Origin: Amycolatopsis cihanbeyliensis
GTDB taxonomy: Bacteria; Actinomycetota; Actinomycetes; Mycobacteriales; Pseudonocardiaceae
Assembly (NCBI RefSeq): GCF_006715045.1
Contig: NZ_VFML01000001.1
Span: 2,076,501 to 2,140,500 of the forward strand
DNA length: 64,000 nt
Reading direction: 5' to 3'
Numbering within the stretch: position 1 is the stretch's first letter; the number at the start of each line of letters is the position of its first letter. Positions 18,277-29,417 of the stretch are shown here, piece after piece. The position numbers and the translations under genes are program-made. The notes under the pieces were generated by a model. That model was not told where the DNA came from and made no database searches. It worked only from the letters and a program-made list of their open reading frames with translations.

Positions 18277-18379
18277 TGTAGGGTCTCACCGCGCATGACA
18301 TGTTGATCTTGCGTGACCTGCGGTTTCTCGGTTGTCTCACCGCGATGTCACCCCGGATCAGTCCCAGATCCGTGGCATT
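18277..18379. repeat. ~105-bp direct repeat, copy A
   Basis: Aligns with 20135-20236 at a constant offset of 1858 bp, with one 1-bp indel near the end. Shared islands include TGTAGGGTCTCA, GATCTTG, CCTGCGGTTT, GTTGTCTCA, GCGATG and CGTGGCATT. Each copy is itself built of two related ~50-bp halves starting TCTCA. The rest of 18380-18546 shows no gene. Confidence 0.65.
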
Positions 18380-18546
18380 TCTCCGGCTGCACGCCGGACG
18401 TATCGCGTGCAGTGGCGGTCGGCAAAGAGGATTCAGATCATCTCCTTGGTCATGTCCGGCCAGGTGAAGGCGTCGCCATCCGTGACAGGGACGGCGTCGT
18501 GGAACCGCGCGATAGGAGAAGCGTGGCCGCTCCGGCGCACCTTCTG

Positions 18547-18578
18547 GTAACGTCATGTTTCTAGAAACATACTGTTAC
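18547..18578. promoter_or_regulatory. 32-bp dyad, candidate operator of the TetR gene
   Basis: The perfect palindrome ATGTTTCTAGAAACAT (18555-18570) is flanked by GTAAC (18547-18551) and GTTAC (18574-18578), making nested inverted repeats. It ends 7 bp before the TetR start codon, so bound protein would block transcription or translation start. Confidence 0.65.
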
Positions 18579-18585
18579 TGAATGG

Positions 18586-19209
18586 GTGGCGGGGTTGTCC
18601 AGGTTGACGCGGGCGCAACAGCAGCAACGCACGCACCAACGGTTGCTGAAGGCGGGGCGGGCGGTGTTCGTGCGACGCGGTTTCCTCGCCGCAACGGTGG
18701 AGGAGATCGTGGCTGAGGCCGGCTACACGCGAGGTGCGCTGTACAAGCACTTCGGTGGCAAGGAGGGCCTGTGGCTGGCGATCACCGAAGCCCAGGCCGA
18801 GGAACACCTGCTGCACCTCGGGGATCGTCTCGACAACGCGTCCGATCGCGACGAGCTGATCGCAGCGCTGATTCCCGGCGGGTCAGCGTTCGGCGAGGAC
18901 GAGCCCCGGTGGAGCGTGGCTGCCTACGAGTTCGTCGCCTGGATAGCCGATCAGCCGGAACTCTCCGCCACCGTGGTCACCGCCCAGCGACTCCGTGAGG
19001 AGCGGATCGTCGAGATGCTGGAGCGCAACTGCGCCCGCCTCGGCATCCAGCCCGCCATGCCGTTGCCGCAGGTAGTTGTGCTGGTCGGCGCACTCGGCGG
19101 CAGTCTCGCCCTGCGTCGCGCGGTCGATCCGGCCACCGACGTGCGGACCATCGGAGCCGGTGTCATCGCTGCCGTGTTCCCGATGCCGTCAGAGAAAGGA
19201 ACATCGTGA
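18586..19209 (+). CDS. TetR-family regulator of the adjacent hydrolase
   Basis: A 207-residue repressor. The HTH spans about 14-58 (QRTHQRLLKAGRAVFVRRGF, YTRGALYKHFGGKEGLWLA). The C-terminal domain ends with VVVLVGALGGSLALRRAVDP. GTG start at 18586. Its stop overlaps the hydrolase GTG start as GTGA (19206-19209), showing a two-gene operon. The 32-bp dyad just upstream is the likely operator. Confidence 0.85.
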   Translation: MAGLSRLTRAQQQQRTHQRLLKAGRAVFVRRGFLAATVEEIVAEAGYTRGALYKHFGGKEGLWLAITEAQAEEHLLHLGDRLDNASDRDELIAALIPGGSAFGEDEPRWSVAAYEFVAWIADQPELSATVVTAQRLREERIVEMLERNCARLGIQPAMPLPQVVVLVGALGGSLALRRAVDPATDVRTIGAGVIAAVFPMPSEKGTS

Positions 19210-20045
19210 GCGTCCAGTTCGCCTGCAATGGTGACATCGAGATCGCCTACGAAACGTTCGGTTCCGCGCCCGGCCGCCCGCTGCTGCTGCTTCACGGTGC
19301 CGGGGCACCGATGCTGGGCTGGCCGGAGGCGTTCTGCGCGGCGCTGGTCGAGCGGGGCTTCCACGTCGCCCGGTGCGACAACCGGGACGCCGGTCGTTCC
19401 TCCCGCGCGACCCGGCCCTACACCGTCGCGGACATGGCCACCGACGGGTCGTCCGTACTGGACGCGCTGCACTGGCCCGCCGCACACATCGTCGGCATGT
19501 CCCTCGGCGGGATGATCGGCCAGGTCATGTCCGCGCGACACCCGGACCGGGTGCTGAGCCTGACCTCGATGTGCTCGGCGCCGGACGCGTCTATGTGGCG
19601 GACCAAGATCAGCGTACTGTTGCGGTTCTTGGCGCTGAACTGCCGGAAACCGTCCGGACCGGACGCCGCCGGCGAGCGAATGGTCAAACTCCACCAGCTC
19701 GTCGGCTCGACCGGCTACCCGCAAGACGAGGACTGGATACGTCGAATCGGCCGCGAAGCCCACGCACATCGCACCGACTTCGCCGCCGCCCGCCGCCAGG
19801 CCGCCGCGGCCCGTGCCTCCGGTAACCGGCGGGCGGAACTGTCCACGATCACAGCACCCACCCTCGTACTCAGCGGAGACGCTGACCCGTTGCAACCACC
19901 GCGAGCGGGAAAAGCGACCGCCGACGCCATCCCAGGAGCGCGATTCGTCAGCTACCCCGGCATGGGCCACGATCTGCCACCCGCATTATGGCCCGCGATC
20001 ATCGACGACATCGACGACATCGCCACGACCCGGACCGGCCGCTGA
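19206..20045 (+). CDS. alpha/beta hydrolase
   Basis: A 279-residue alpha/beta-hydrolase fold protein. The oxyanion HG motif is LLLLHGAGAP (HG at 30-31), the nucleophile elbow is GMSLGG (Ser99), the acid is in LSGDADPL (Asp225 or 227) and the catalytic His is in GMGHDLP (His255). This is a complete triad. It resembles pimeloyl-ester/haloalkane-type esterases with a short cap; the substrate is unknown. Co-regulation with TetR suggests degradation or detoxification of the TetR ligand. GTG start, translationally coupled. Confidence 0.87.
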   Translation: MSVQFACNGDIEIAYETFGSAPGRPLLLLHGAGAPMLGWPEAFCAALVERGFHVARCDNRDAGRSSRATRPYTVADMATDGSSVLDALHWPAAHIVGMSLGGMIGQVMSARHPDRVLSLTSMCSAPDASMWRTKISVLLRFLALNCRKPSGPDAAGERMVKLHQLVGSTGYPQDEDWIRRIGREAHAHRTDFAAARRQAAAARASGNRRAELSTITAPTLVLSGDADPLQPPRAGKATADAIPGARFVSYPGMGHDLPPALWPAIIDDIDDIATTRTGR

Positions 20046-20118
20046 CAGACAAATCCTCATCGCGATGTCGCATATAAAACCCATACGGCACCGCTCGTCA
20101 GATTACGACATAAGCCGC

Positions 20119-20145
20119 GAGACCCTACACATCTTGTAGGGTCTC
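20119..20145. terminator. perfect 11-bp hairpin after the hydrolase
   Basis: GAGACCCTACA (20119-20129), a 5-nt loop and TGTAGGGTCTC (20135-20145) form a strong stem. No U-run follows, so termination is uncertain. The right arm is the first 11 bp of repeat B, and the left arm begins an inverted partial copy of the same repeat (20062-20118). Confidence 0.5.
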
Positions 20146-20236
20146 ATCGTTGGCGCCATATCGATCTTGATTGGCCTGCGGTTTTCCTGTTGTCTCATGG
20201 CGATGCCATAAAGATCATTCTCAAATTCGTGGCATT
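20135..20236. repeat. ~105-bp direct repeat, copy B
   Basis: Second copy of the element at 18277-18379. Together they bracket the TetR-hydrolase pair. Here it stands upstream of the phosphotransferase gene and shares its right-hand islands GTTGTCTCA, GCGATG and TCGTGGCATT with copy A. The 20046-20118 and 20237-20315 flanks hold no recognisable gene. Confidence 0.65.
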
Positions 20237-20315
20237 CCATGATTGCGATCGCGGCGAACTCTGTTTCCTATGCCATATCTCGGTTGACGACCTCGGGATG
20301 ATCGTCGGCGTGAAG

Positions 20316-21191
20316 ATGCACGCGGATGAGGTAGACATCGACGAGTCGCTCGTGCGCCGGTTGGTGGCCGGGCAGTTCCCGGAGTGGGTGGGCCTGCCGA
20401 TCGAACTGGTGGCGTCGTCAGGCACGGACAACGCGATGTTCCGGCTGGGCACCGACCTGGCCGTGCGGATGCCTCGCATGACGGGTGCGGCGAAGGACGT
20501 CGCAGCGGAGCAGAAGTGGGTGCCGCTGTTGGCGCCGCACCTGCCGGTCGCGGTGCCGACGCCGGTCGCGTGCGGCGAGCCGGCGGAGGGTTATCCGTAC
20601 CAGTGGACGGTATGCCGGTGGCTGCCGGGCACCAATCCTGCCGTGGACGACCTTGCATCACCCGAGCAACTGGCTAGGGATCTCGGGGCGTTCATCGTTG
20701 CGCTGCGGTGCGTCGACCCGGTCGACGCACCGCCCGCGGGCCGTGGTGTGCCGCTGGCGACGCGGGACAAGTCGACCAGGGCGGCCATCGCCGCGTCGGA
20801 TGGGCTTATCGACACCGCCGCAGTGACCGCGGTGTGGCAGGACGCGATGCGCATCCCGGCGTGGTCCGGCAGACCTGCGTGGACGCACGCGGACCTGTCG
20901 CCCGGTAACCTGCTGGTTCGCGACGGCCGCCTCGCTGCCGTGATCGACTGGGGTATTGCCGGCGTCGGCGACCCCACCGTGGACCTCATCGTCGCGTGGA
21001 ACCTGCTGCCGGTCTCTGCCCGGCTGGCATTTCGCGAGGTGCTGGCAGCCGACGATGACACCTGGCATCGCGGCCGGGGCTGGGCGCTATCAATTTCGCT
21101 GATCCAACTGCCATACTACCAGCACACGAATCCGGCACTGGCAGCCAACTCCCGCCACGTGATCGCCGAGATCCTCGCCGACGCCGGGTGA
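20316..21191 (+). CDS. APH-type aminoglycoside/choline phosphotransferase family protein
   Basis: A 291-residue kinase of the APH fold. It has the nucleotide-binding LASS-G-TDNAMFRLG start, the catalytic WTHADLSPGNLLV loop (His-x-Asp-x4-Asn) and the metal-binding VIDWGIAGVGDP loop (Asp). All key residues are present, so it should be active. The substrate cannot be told: the family covers aminoglycosides, macrolides, choline and homoserine. I use ATG 20316 (MHADEVD), with the in-frame ATG 20298 as alternative; longer upstream readings are AT-rich and not family-like. Confidence 0.8.
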   Translation: MHADEVDIDESLVRRLVAGQFPEWVGLPIELVASSGTDNAMFRLGTDLAVRMPRMTGAAKDVAAEQKWVPLLAPHLPVAVPTPVACGEPAEGYPYQWTVCRWLPGTNPAVDDLASPEQLARDLGAFIVALRCVDPVDAPPAGRGVPLATRDKSTRAAIAASDGLIDTAAVTAVWQDAMRIPAWSGRPAWTHADLSPGNLLVRDGRLAAVIDWGIAGVGDPTVDLIVAWNLLPVSARLAFREVLAADDDTWHRGRGWALSISLIQLPYYQHTNPALAANSRHVIAEILADAG

Positions 21192-21906
21192 CAGTATTTA
21201 CGCCGGAACGAATCTCAGCACTCTGTCGCCGTTGCTGGCTCGGCCGAGCATGGCCAGGACCGGAAGTACTTCTTGCGCGAATTTCTCGCCGGCGGGAGTA
21301 AGCCTGATGGCGCGAGAATCCGGTGCCGTTTCCCCGTCAACCTCAACCTTGACCGGAATGTCCGCCACGGCAATGCTAAAATCAGGGCGTCTGCGTCGAC
21401 CATGAGCCACGGCTGTACGACTGGTGAGGAACTGTCGGCGGGTCGGTAACAGACGATCGCCGACACGGGATCCATCGCACCCGCCATCACTGCTCCCTCG
21501 CAACGAGTAGCCGCTGACGAGGACACAGTCCCACCGGCCACGCATGCCGACCCGGAGCTACGTCGGCATGTCGACGACACCACCCAGACAGCCCAGTCTC
21601 AACCACGCTTCATAAATGAACCAGAGATGAAGCGGTCGCTGAGAAAATGAAGCCAGCCGTGGGACCCTACATGTTCCTTGCCTTTCCTCCTCGATCCGGT
21701 CGAGATCCTGGGTACCAGGGGAGGCCGACGGTTCCGCTGCCATCCGGCGGCGAACCCGGGAGGATGGCCGGGAAATGGCGAAAAGAACACTCGTTCGGGT
21801 GTCGAAGCGCCTGCCGAAGCATCCGGCGATGGCCAGGTCGGTGGTCCGCTGGAAACCGGGGGTGGAGAACCGACCGGGCTGGCGGCATCACGTTAGACTC
21901 ACGGAC
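21192..21906. other. 715-bp stretch without an intact gene
   Basis: The segment is lower in GC than its neighbours. It holds only short frames, including a minus-strand fragment (see 21198-21545) and GACCCTACA at 21661-21669, which echoes the hairpin arm at 20119-20129. It looks like decayed accessory DNA. Confidence 0.4.
21198..21545 (-). pseudogene. possible LysR-family fragment
   Basis: The last ~40 codons read AIRLTPAGEKFAQEVL then AMLGRASNGDRVLRF. This is similar to the end of a LysR winged helix (RLTPAGExF) and the start of its linker. The rest of a LysR protein is absent and the N-terminal half is not recognisable. Treat as a tentative gene remnant. Confidence 0.25.
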
Positions 21907-22338
21907 ATGACGGACGTACTTCCCGCACCGGACACACCGTTCGGCGACCGGGTCCGGCAGCGACTGCGGACAGAGCCGGTGATCTGGCTGGTTACGGTCG
22001 GCGCGGACGGGACGCCGCAACCGAATCCGGTGTGGTTCCTGTGGGAGGACGGGGACACCGTGCTCACCTACAACCTGCCGAGCGCGTACCGGATGACGCA
22101 CATCCGCGACCGCCCGCGGGTGTCCCTGCATTTCGACAGCGACGGAGACGGCGAGGACATCGTCATCCTCAAGGGAACCGCCCGGTTCGCCGAGGACCAG
22201 CCGTCCGCGCTGGAGACACCGGCCTTCCTGGAGAAGTACCGGGACGGCATGGTGCGGGTGACCGGCAGCCCGGAGCGGTTCAGCGAGACCTACTCGGCCG
22301 CGGTGCGGATCCGGATCGAGAAGGTCCGCGGGTTCTGA
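21907..22338 (+). CDS. PPOX-class F420-dependent enzyme
   Basis: A 143-residue split-barrel protein of the TIGR03667-like group: RLRTEPVIWLVTVGADGTPQPNPVWFLWEDG, then YRMTHIRDRPRVSLHFD and VILKGTARF. It is unlike the 8193 gene in sequence, so not a recent duplicate. A deazaflavin- or flavin-dependent reductase role is inferred. The ATG at 21907 follows GGAC; the upstream frame to 21775 is not family-like. It is convergent with the TetR gene at 22356. Confidence 0.8.
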   Translation: MTDVLPAPDTPFGDRVRQRLRTEPVIWLVTVGADGTPQPNPVWFLWEDGDTVLTYNLPSAYRMTHIRDRPRVSLHFDSDGDGEDIVILKGTARFAEDQPSALETPAFLEKYRDGMVRVTGSPERFSETYSAAVRIRIEKVRGF

Positions 22339-22355
22339 GCCCGCCGCACGGGCGC

Positions 22356-22961
22356 TCAGGCCAGGCGGGGCGGCCGGGGCCTGCGCAGGAGTCGCCTGCC
22401 GACCTCGAGCAGGTGGCGGCGCAGCGTGTCGTCGTCCAGCTCGGTCATCGCCGGCGCACCGCCGGCCAGCCCGATCCCCGCCAGCGCGACATGCGCCGTG
22501 ACCACGTCCCCGGCGTCCGGATCGGGCCCGAGCAGGATCCCCATCAGCCTGCTCTCCAGGTCCTGCTCGCCGTGCAGCGAGGCCTCGACCGCGCGGGCGA
22601 TACCGGGGTCGCTGCTGAACAGCGCCAGTAGCCGCCGATGCCGCACCACGACATCGACGAACCCGGCCAGCAGGTGATCGACCTGCGCCCCGTGGCGCCG
22701 CTTGGCGGCCGCCTCGTCGATGACCACGTCCAGTTCGCGCAACGCCGGTTCGGCCACGGCCTCGGCGATCTCGCTCTTGGCCTTGAAGTGGTAGTAGACG
22801 GCCGCCTTGGTCACCCCGAGCGCATCGGCGATCATCTGCAGCGAGGTGCCTTCCACCCCGTGCTCGGTGAACAGCCGTAAGGCCGTGGCCAGCAACCGGG
22901 TGCGGGTGTCCTCGGTGCCACCGGCGCCGGCTTCGACCGTTCCAGCGGTACCGGCTGTCAT
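22356..22961 (-). CDS. TetR-family repressor of the MMPL gene
   Basis: A 201-residue regulator. The HTH spans about 19-65 (RTRLLATALRLFTEHGVEGTS, VTKAAVYYHFKAKSEIAEA). The C-terminal domain is helical. It is divergent from the MMPL transporter across about 200 bp holding four evenly spaced palindromes, so it very probably represses both genes. ATG at 22961. Confidence 0.88.
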   Translation of the reverse strand: MTAGTAGTVEAGAGGTEDTRTRLLATALRLFTEHGVEGTSLQMIADALGVTKAAVYYHFKAKSEIAEAVAEPALRELDVVIDEAAAKRRHGAQVDHLLAGFVDVVVRHRRLLALFSSDPGIARAVEASLHGEQDLESRLMGILLGPDPDAGDVVTAHVALAGIGLAGGAPAMTELDDDTLRRHLLEVGRRLLRRPRPPRLA

Positions 22962-23026
22962 CCCAACCTCCTCGTCAGCAGCAGGACGACAGTACGCCCG
23001 GGCGCCGTCGAGGACAAGTCACACAG

Positions 23027-23111
23027 CTAGCCGATCGGCTAGCTGCGCCCTAGCCGTGCGGCTAGTCACATACTAGCCGATCGGCTTGGCGGGCACTTGC
23101 CGTTCGGCTAG
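23027..23111. promoter_or_regulatory. array of four TetR operators with 23-bp period
   Basis: Four 16-bp sites start at 23027, 23050, 23073 and 23096, exactly 23 bp apart. Site 1 is CTAGCCGATCGGCTAG (perfect; 18 bp with flanks). Site 2 is CTAGCCGTGCGGCTAG. Site 3 has one degraded end (CTTG) and site 4 the other (CTTG). The spacers are unrelated 7-mers. Sites 1-4 end 49 bp before the MMPL start. Confidence 0.85.
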
Positions 23112-23160
23112 TTTGGTGGGGACCCGACAGCAGGACGGCATACGAACGGAGTCCTTGCCC

Positions 23161-25362
23161 GTGGCCACTTTCCTCTACCGGCTCGGCCGGCTCTCCTTCC
23201 GGCGACGCAAGCTCGTCGCGGGGATCTGGATAGCGATCCTGGCTGTTTTCGGCATGGGCGCGGTCACGCTGTCCGGCCAGCTGAGCAACTCGATCTCCAT
23301 CCCGGGTACCGAGTCGCAGCAGGCGATCGACCATCTTTCCGAGCGTTTCCCGCAGGCCGCCGCCGGCGGCGGGACCGCTCGGGTGGTCATGGCGGCGCCG
23401 GAAGGGGAAACCTTCGCCGATCCGGCCAACCGCGCGGCCGCCGAGCAGGTGGTGAACCAGTTGCGCGGCGCGCCCGAGGTGGCGAACGTGGCGGACCCGT
23501 TCCAGGCCAAGGCGGTCTCGCCGGACGGCAGCGTCGCGCTCGCCCAGGTGAGCTACGAGGTGATGGGCTTCGAGCTGTCCGAGGCCGACCGCGACGCGCT
23601 CATGGCCGCGGCCGATCCCGGACGGGCAGCCGGACTGCAGGTCGAGTTCGGTGGGGACGCCGTCCAGGGGATGCCGGAGACCCAGGCCACCGAGGTACTC
23701 GGGGTCGCGGTGGCCGCCGTGGTGTTGCTGATCACCTTCGGCTCGCTGATCGCGGCCGGCCTGCCGCTGCTGACCGCGCTGGTCGGGGTCGGCATCGGAA
23801 TGGCGGGCGTCATGATCACCTCGGGCTTCACCGAGCTGAACTCGAACACCCCCATCCTCGCCCTGATGATCGGCCTCGCGGTCGGCATCGACTACGCGCT
23901 GTTCATCGTGTCCCGGTACCGGCACGAGCTGAGCCTCGGTAGAGATCCCGAGCAGGCCGCGGGCCGGGCGGCCGGCACCGCGGGTTCCGCCGTGGTCTTC
24001 GCCGGGCTGACCGTGATCATCGCGCTGGCCGGCCTCGTGGTGGTGGGCATCCCGTTCCTCGGCGAGATGGGGATCGCGGCCGCGGTCACCGTGGCCATCG
24101 CCGTGCTGATCGCGCTCACCCTGCTGCCCGCGGTGCTCGGCTTCGCGGGCAAGCGGGTACTCGGCGGTCGCATCCCCGGCCTGCGCAACCGGGAGCACTC
24201 CGACAAACCGACCCTGGGCAGGCGCTGGGCCACGCTGGTCGCGCGGCGCAGGGTGCCGGTGCTGCTCGCGGCGCTGGCCGGCCTGGTCGTGGTCGCGATC
24301 CCGGCCACCGACATGCAACTCGGCCTGCCCAACGACAGCAATGCCGCGCCGGAGTCCACCCGGCACAAGGCCTACGAGTTGGTCAGCCAGTCCTTCGGGG
24401 AGGGTGCCAACGGGCCGCTGACCGTGGTCGTCGACACCGGCGAGGACGCGGGCGCGCAGCAGGCGGCCCTGCAGGCCGCGCAGCGCATCAACGGGCTGGA
24501 CGACGTCGCCACCGTAGCCCCGCCGACGGTCAACCCGCAGGGCAACACGGCGTTGCTGTCGGTGATCCCGCAGAGCGGGCCGAGCAGCCAGGCGACCGAG
24601 GATCTGGTGGCCGCCATCCGCGACCAGGCCGGTCCGCTGCGGTCGGCCACCGGCGCGGACCTTTCGGTCACCGGGCAGACCGCGATGAACATCGACGTAT
24701 CGGAGAAGCTGGCCGACGCGCTACTGCCCTACCTCGCGCTGATCGTCGGGCTGGCGTTCCTGCTGCTGATGCTGGTGTTCCGGTCGATCATCGTGCCGCT
24801 GAAGGCCACCATCGGCTTCCTCGGCTCGGTCGCGGCCACCTTCGGCGCCGTGGTCGCGGTGTTCCAGTGGGGCTGGCTGAACGACCTGCTCGGGGTGGAC
24901 TCCACCGGGCCGATCATGAGTATGCTGCCGATCCTGCTGATCGGTGTGCTGTTCGGCCTCGCCATGGACTACCAGGTGTTCCTGGTCACCAGGATGCGTG
25001 AGGAACACGTGCACGGCGCCGAACCGAACCAGGCGATGATCACCGGGTTCCGGCACGGGTCGCGGGTGGTCGTCGCCGCCGCACTGATCATGATCAGCGT
25101 GTTCGCCGGCTTCGTGCTCGCCGACCAGGCACTGATCCAGTCGATCGGCTTCGCGCTGGCCTTCGGGGTCGCGGTGGACGCCTTCGTGATCCGGATGACG
25201 GTCGTGCCCGCGGTGATGTCCCTGCTCGGCCGGGGCGCCTGGTGGATCCCCGGCTGGCTGGACCGGCTACTGCCGAACGTGGACGTCGAGGGCGAGAAGC
25301 TCACCAAGGCGCTGGACGGGGACCCGGACACCGAACGCAGGGAACTCCAGCCCGCGCGCTAG
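23161..25362 (+). CDS. MMPL/RND-family transporter
   Basis: A 733-residue inner-membrane protein with twelve predicted helices in two halves. An N-terminal helix (about 20-40) is followed by a periplasmic domain and a five-helix bundle with the proton-relay GLAVGIDYALF; the pattern then repeats with FGLAMDYQVF. These Asp-Tyr pairs are the MMPL signature. Relatives export lipids, siderophores or drugs. GTG start at 23161; the frame upstream is not family-like. It is controlled by the divergent TetR through the operator array. Possible cargo from the PapA-like operon 5 kb away is speculation. Confidence 0.9.
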   Translation: MATFLYRLGRLSFRRRKLVAGIWIAILAVFGMGAVTLSGQLSNSISIPGTESQQAIDHLSERFPQAAAGGGTARVVMAAPEGETFADPANRAAAEQVVNQLRGAPEVANVADPFQAKAVSPDGSVALAQVSYEVMGFELSEADRDALMAAADPGRAAGLQVEFGGDAVQGMPETQATEVLGVAVAAVVLLITFGSLIAAGLPLLTALVGVGIGMAGVMITSGFTELNSNTPILALMIGLAVGIDYALFIVSRYRHELSLGRDPEQAAGRAAGTAGSAVVFAGLTVIIALAGLVVVGIPFLGEMGIAAAVTVAIAVLIALTLLPAVLGFAGKRVLGGRIPGLRNREHSDKPTLGRRWATLVARRRVPVLLAALAGLVVVAIPATDMQLGLPNDSNAAPESTRHKAYELVSQSFGEGANGPLTVVVDTGEDAGAQQAALQAAQRINGLDDVATVAPPTVNPQGNTALLSVIPQSGPSSQATEDLVAAIRDQAGPLRSATGADLSVTGQTAMNIDVSEKLADALLPYLALIVGLAFLLLMLVFRSIIVPLKATIGFLGSVAATFGAVVAVFQWGWLNDLLGVDSTGPIMSMLPILLIGVLFGLAMDYQVFLVTRMREEHVHGAEPNQAMITGFRHGSRVVVAAALIMISVFAGFVLADQALIQSIGFALAFGVAVDAFVIRMTVVPAVMSLLGRGAWWIPGWLDRLLPNVDVEGEKLTKALDGDPDTERRELQPAR

Positions 25363-25517
25363 CCGGACAGCCAGACGACGGCGCCACCGACCGCGAGGAC
25401 GGCCGCGACCCCGAGCAGGATCGCGAACGCCTTCGCGGTCTTCCACATGCTGTACACCCCGCCGACCAGGAAACCGGCGAGCGCGAGCAGCAGCACCGCG
25501 ATCCACTCGTTGGACAC
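25359..25517 (-). CDS. 52-residue membrane protein following hisB
   Basis: Starts VSNEWIAVLLLALAG (GTG 25517), directly after the hisB stop (TGA then GTG). It has two hydrophobic helices (about 6-24 and 31-49) around SMWKTAKAF. The stop overlaps the convergent MMPL stop by 3 bp. Its position makes it the last gene of the hisDCB unit. The function is unknown; the codon use and clean two-helix profile favour a real gene. Confidence 0.65.
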   Translation of the reverse strand: MSNEWIAVLLLALAGFLVGGVYSMWKTAKAFAILLGVAAVLAVGGAVVWLSG

Positions 25518-28533
<3,016 letters not shown>

Positions 28534-28619
28534 GACCCCAAGGGTACGAGGTGGCCGGTGGGCACCGGCGCATACCGGCATACTCGGGGGAGCCGGACGT
28601 CGAGACCCCGGAGGTGACC

Positions 28620-29417
28620 GTGCTGCGTATCGGGCTGTGCCAGCTCACGTCGAGCGACGACCCCGCGGAGAACCTGGACCTGATCAGGGCCGAAGTGGCC
28701 AAGGCCACCGGCGAGGGCGCCAGGGTGGTGGTGTTCCCGGAGGCGATGATGGCCAGGTTCGGGGTGCCGCTGGCCCCGCTGGCGCAACCGCTGGACGGCC
28801 CGTGGGCGAGCGCGGTGGCCGAGGTCGCGCGGGAGCACGATGTGCTGGTGGTCGCCGGGATGTTCACCCCGGACGGGGACCGGGTGCGCAACACCCTGCT
28901 GATCACCGGGAACGGGGAGCACCGCGGCTACGACAAGATCCACCTGTACGACGCGTTCGGCTTCCGCGAGTCGGACACCGTGGCGGGCGGCTCCGACCCG
29001 CTCACCCTCGAGCTGGACGGGGTCACGCTCGGGTTCGCCACCTGCTACGACGTACGTTTCCCCGAACTGTTCCAGGCGCTGGCAGGGGACGGCGCCGCGG
29101 CGGTGGTGCTGCCCGCCTCCTGGGGCGCGGGGACGGGCAAGCGGGAGCAGTGGGAGCTGCTGGTCCGGGCCCGCGCGCTGGACTCCGGTACCTGGGTACT
29201 CGGCTGTGGGCAGGCCGACCCGGCGGCCACCGGGGTGCCGGTGAGTCCGAAGGCACCCACCGGCATCGGCTACTCCACGGTGGCCGACCCGTTCGGCGGC
29301 ATCCACACGCAACTCGGCGCCGGCTCCGGGCTGCTGGTCACCGAGGTGGACCCGGAGCTGGCCGCCAAGTCACGTACCGCGACGGCGGTGCTGGCCAACC
29401 GGCGGCTGCCCCGCTAG
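28620..29417 (+). CDS. carbon-nitrogen hydrolase (nitrilase/Nit family)
   Basis: A 265-residue C-N hydrolase with the Glu-Lys-Cys triad: [17 protein letters not shown] and [11 protein letters not shown]. It is similar to Nit2/deaminated-glutathione amidases and omega-amidases. The exact amide is not decided by the sequence. GTG 28620 follows GAGG at a good distance; GTG 28614 is possible. Its stop overlaps the convergent LuxR-type gene by 4 bp (CTAG). Confidence 0.88.
   Translation: MLRIGLCQLTSSDDPAENLDLIRAEVAKATGEGARVVVFPEAMMARFGVPLAPLAQPLDGPWASAVAEVAREHDVLVVAGMFTPDGDRVRNTLLITGNGEHRGYDKIHLYDAFGFRESDTVAGGSDPLTLELDGVTLGFATCYDVRFPELFQALAGDGAAAVVLPASWGAGTGKREQWELLVRARALDSGTWVLGCGQADPAATGVPVSPKAPTGIGYSTVADPFGGIHTQLGAGSGLLVTEVDPELAAKSRTATAVLANRRLPR

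Noticed and set aside
18380..18546. Small gene between repeat A and the TetR operator
   Set aside because: Short frames on both strands have no start-ribosome site combination or recognisable family.
20046..21906. Insertion sequence around the phosphotransferase
   Set aside because: No transposase frame or terminal inverted repeats were found; only the ~105-bp repeats and a hairpin occur.
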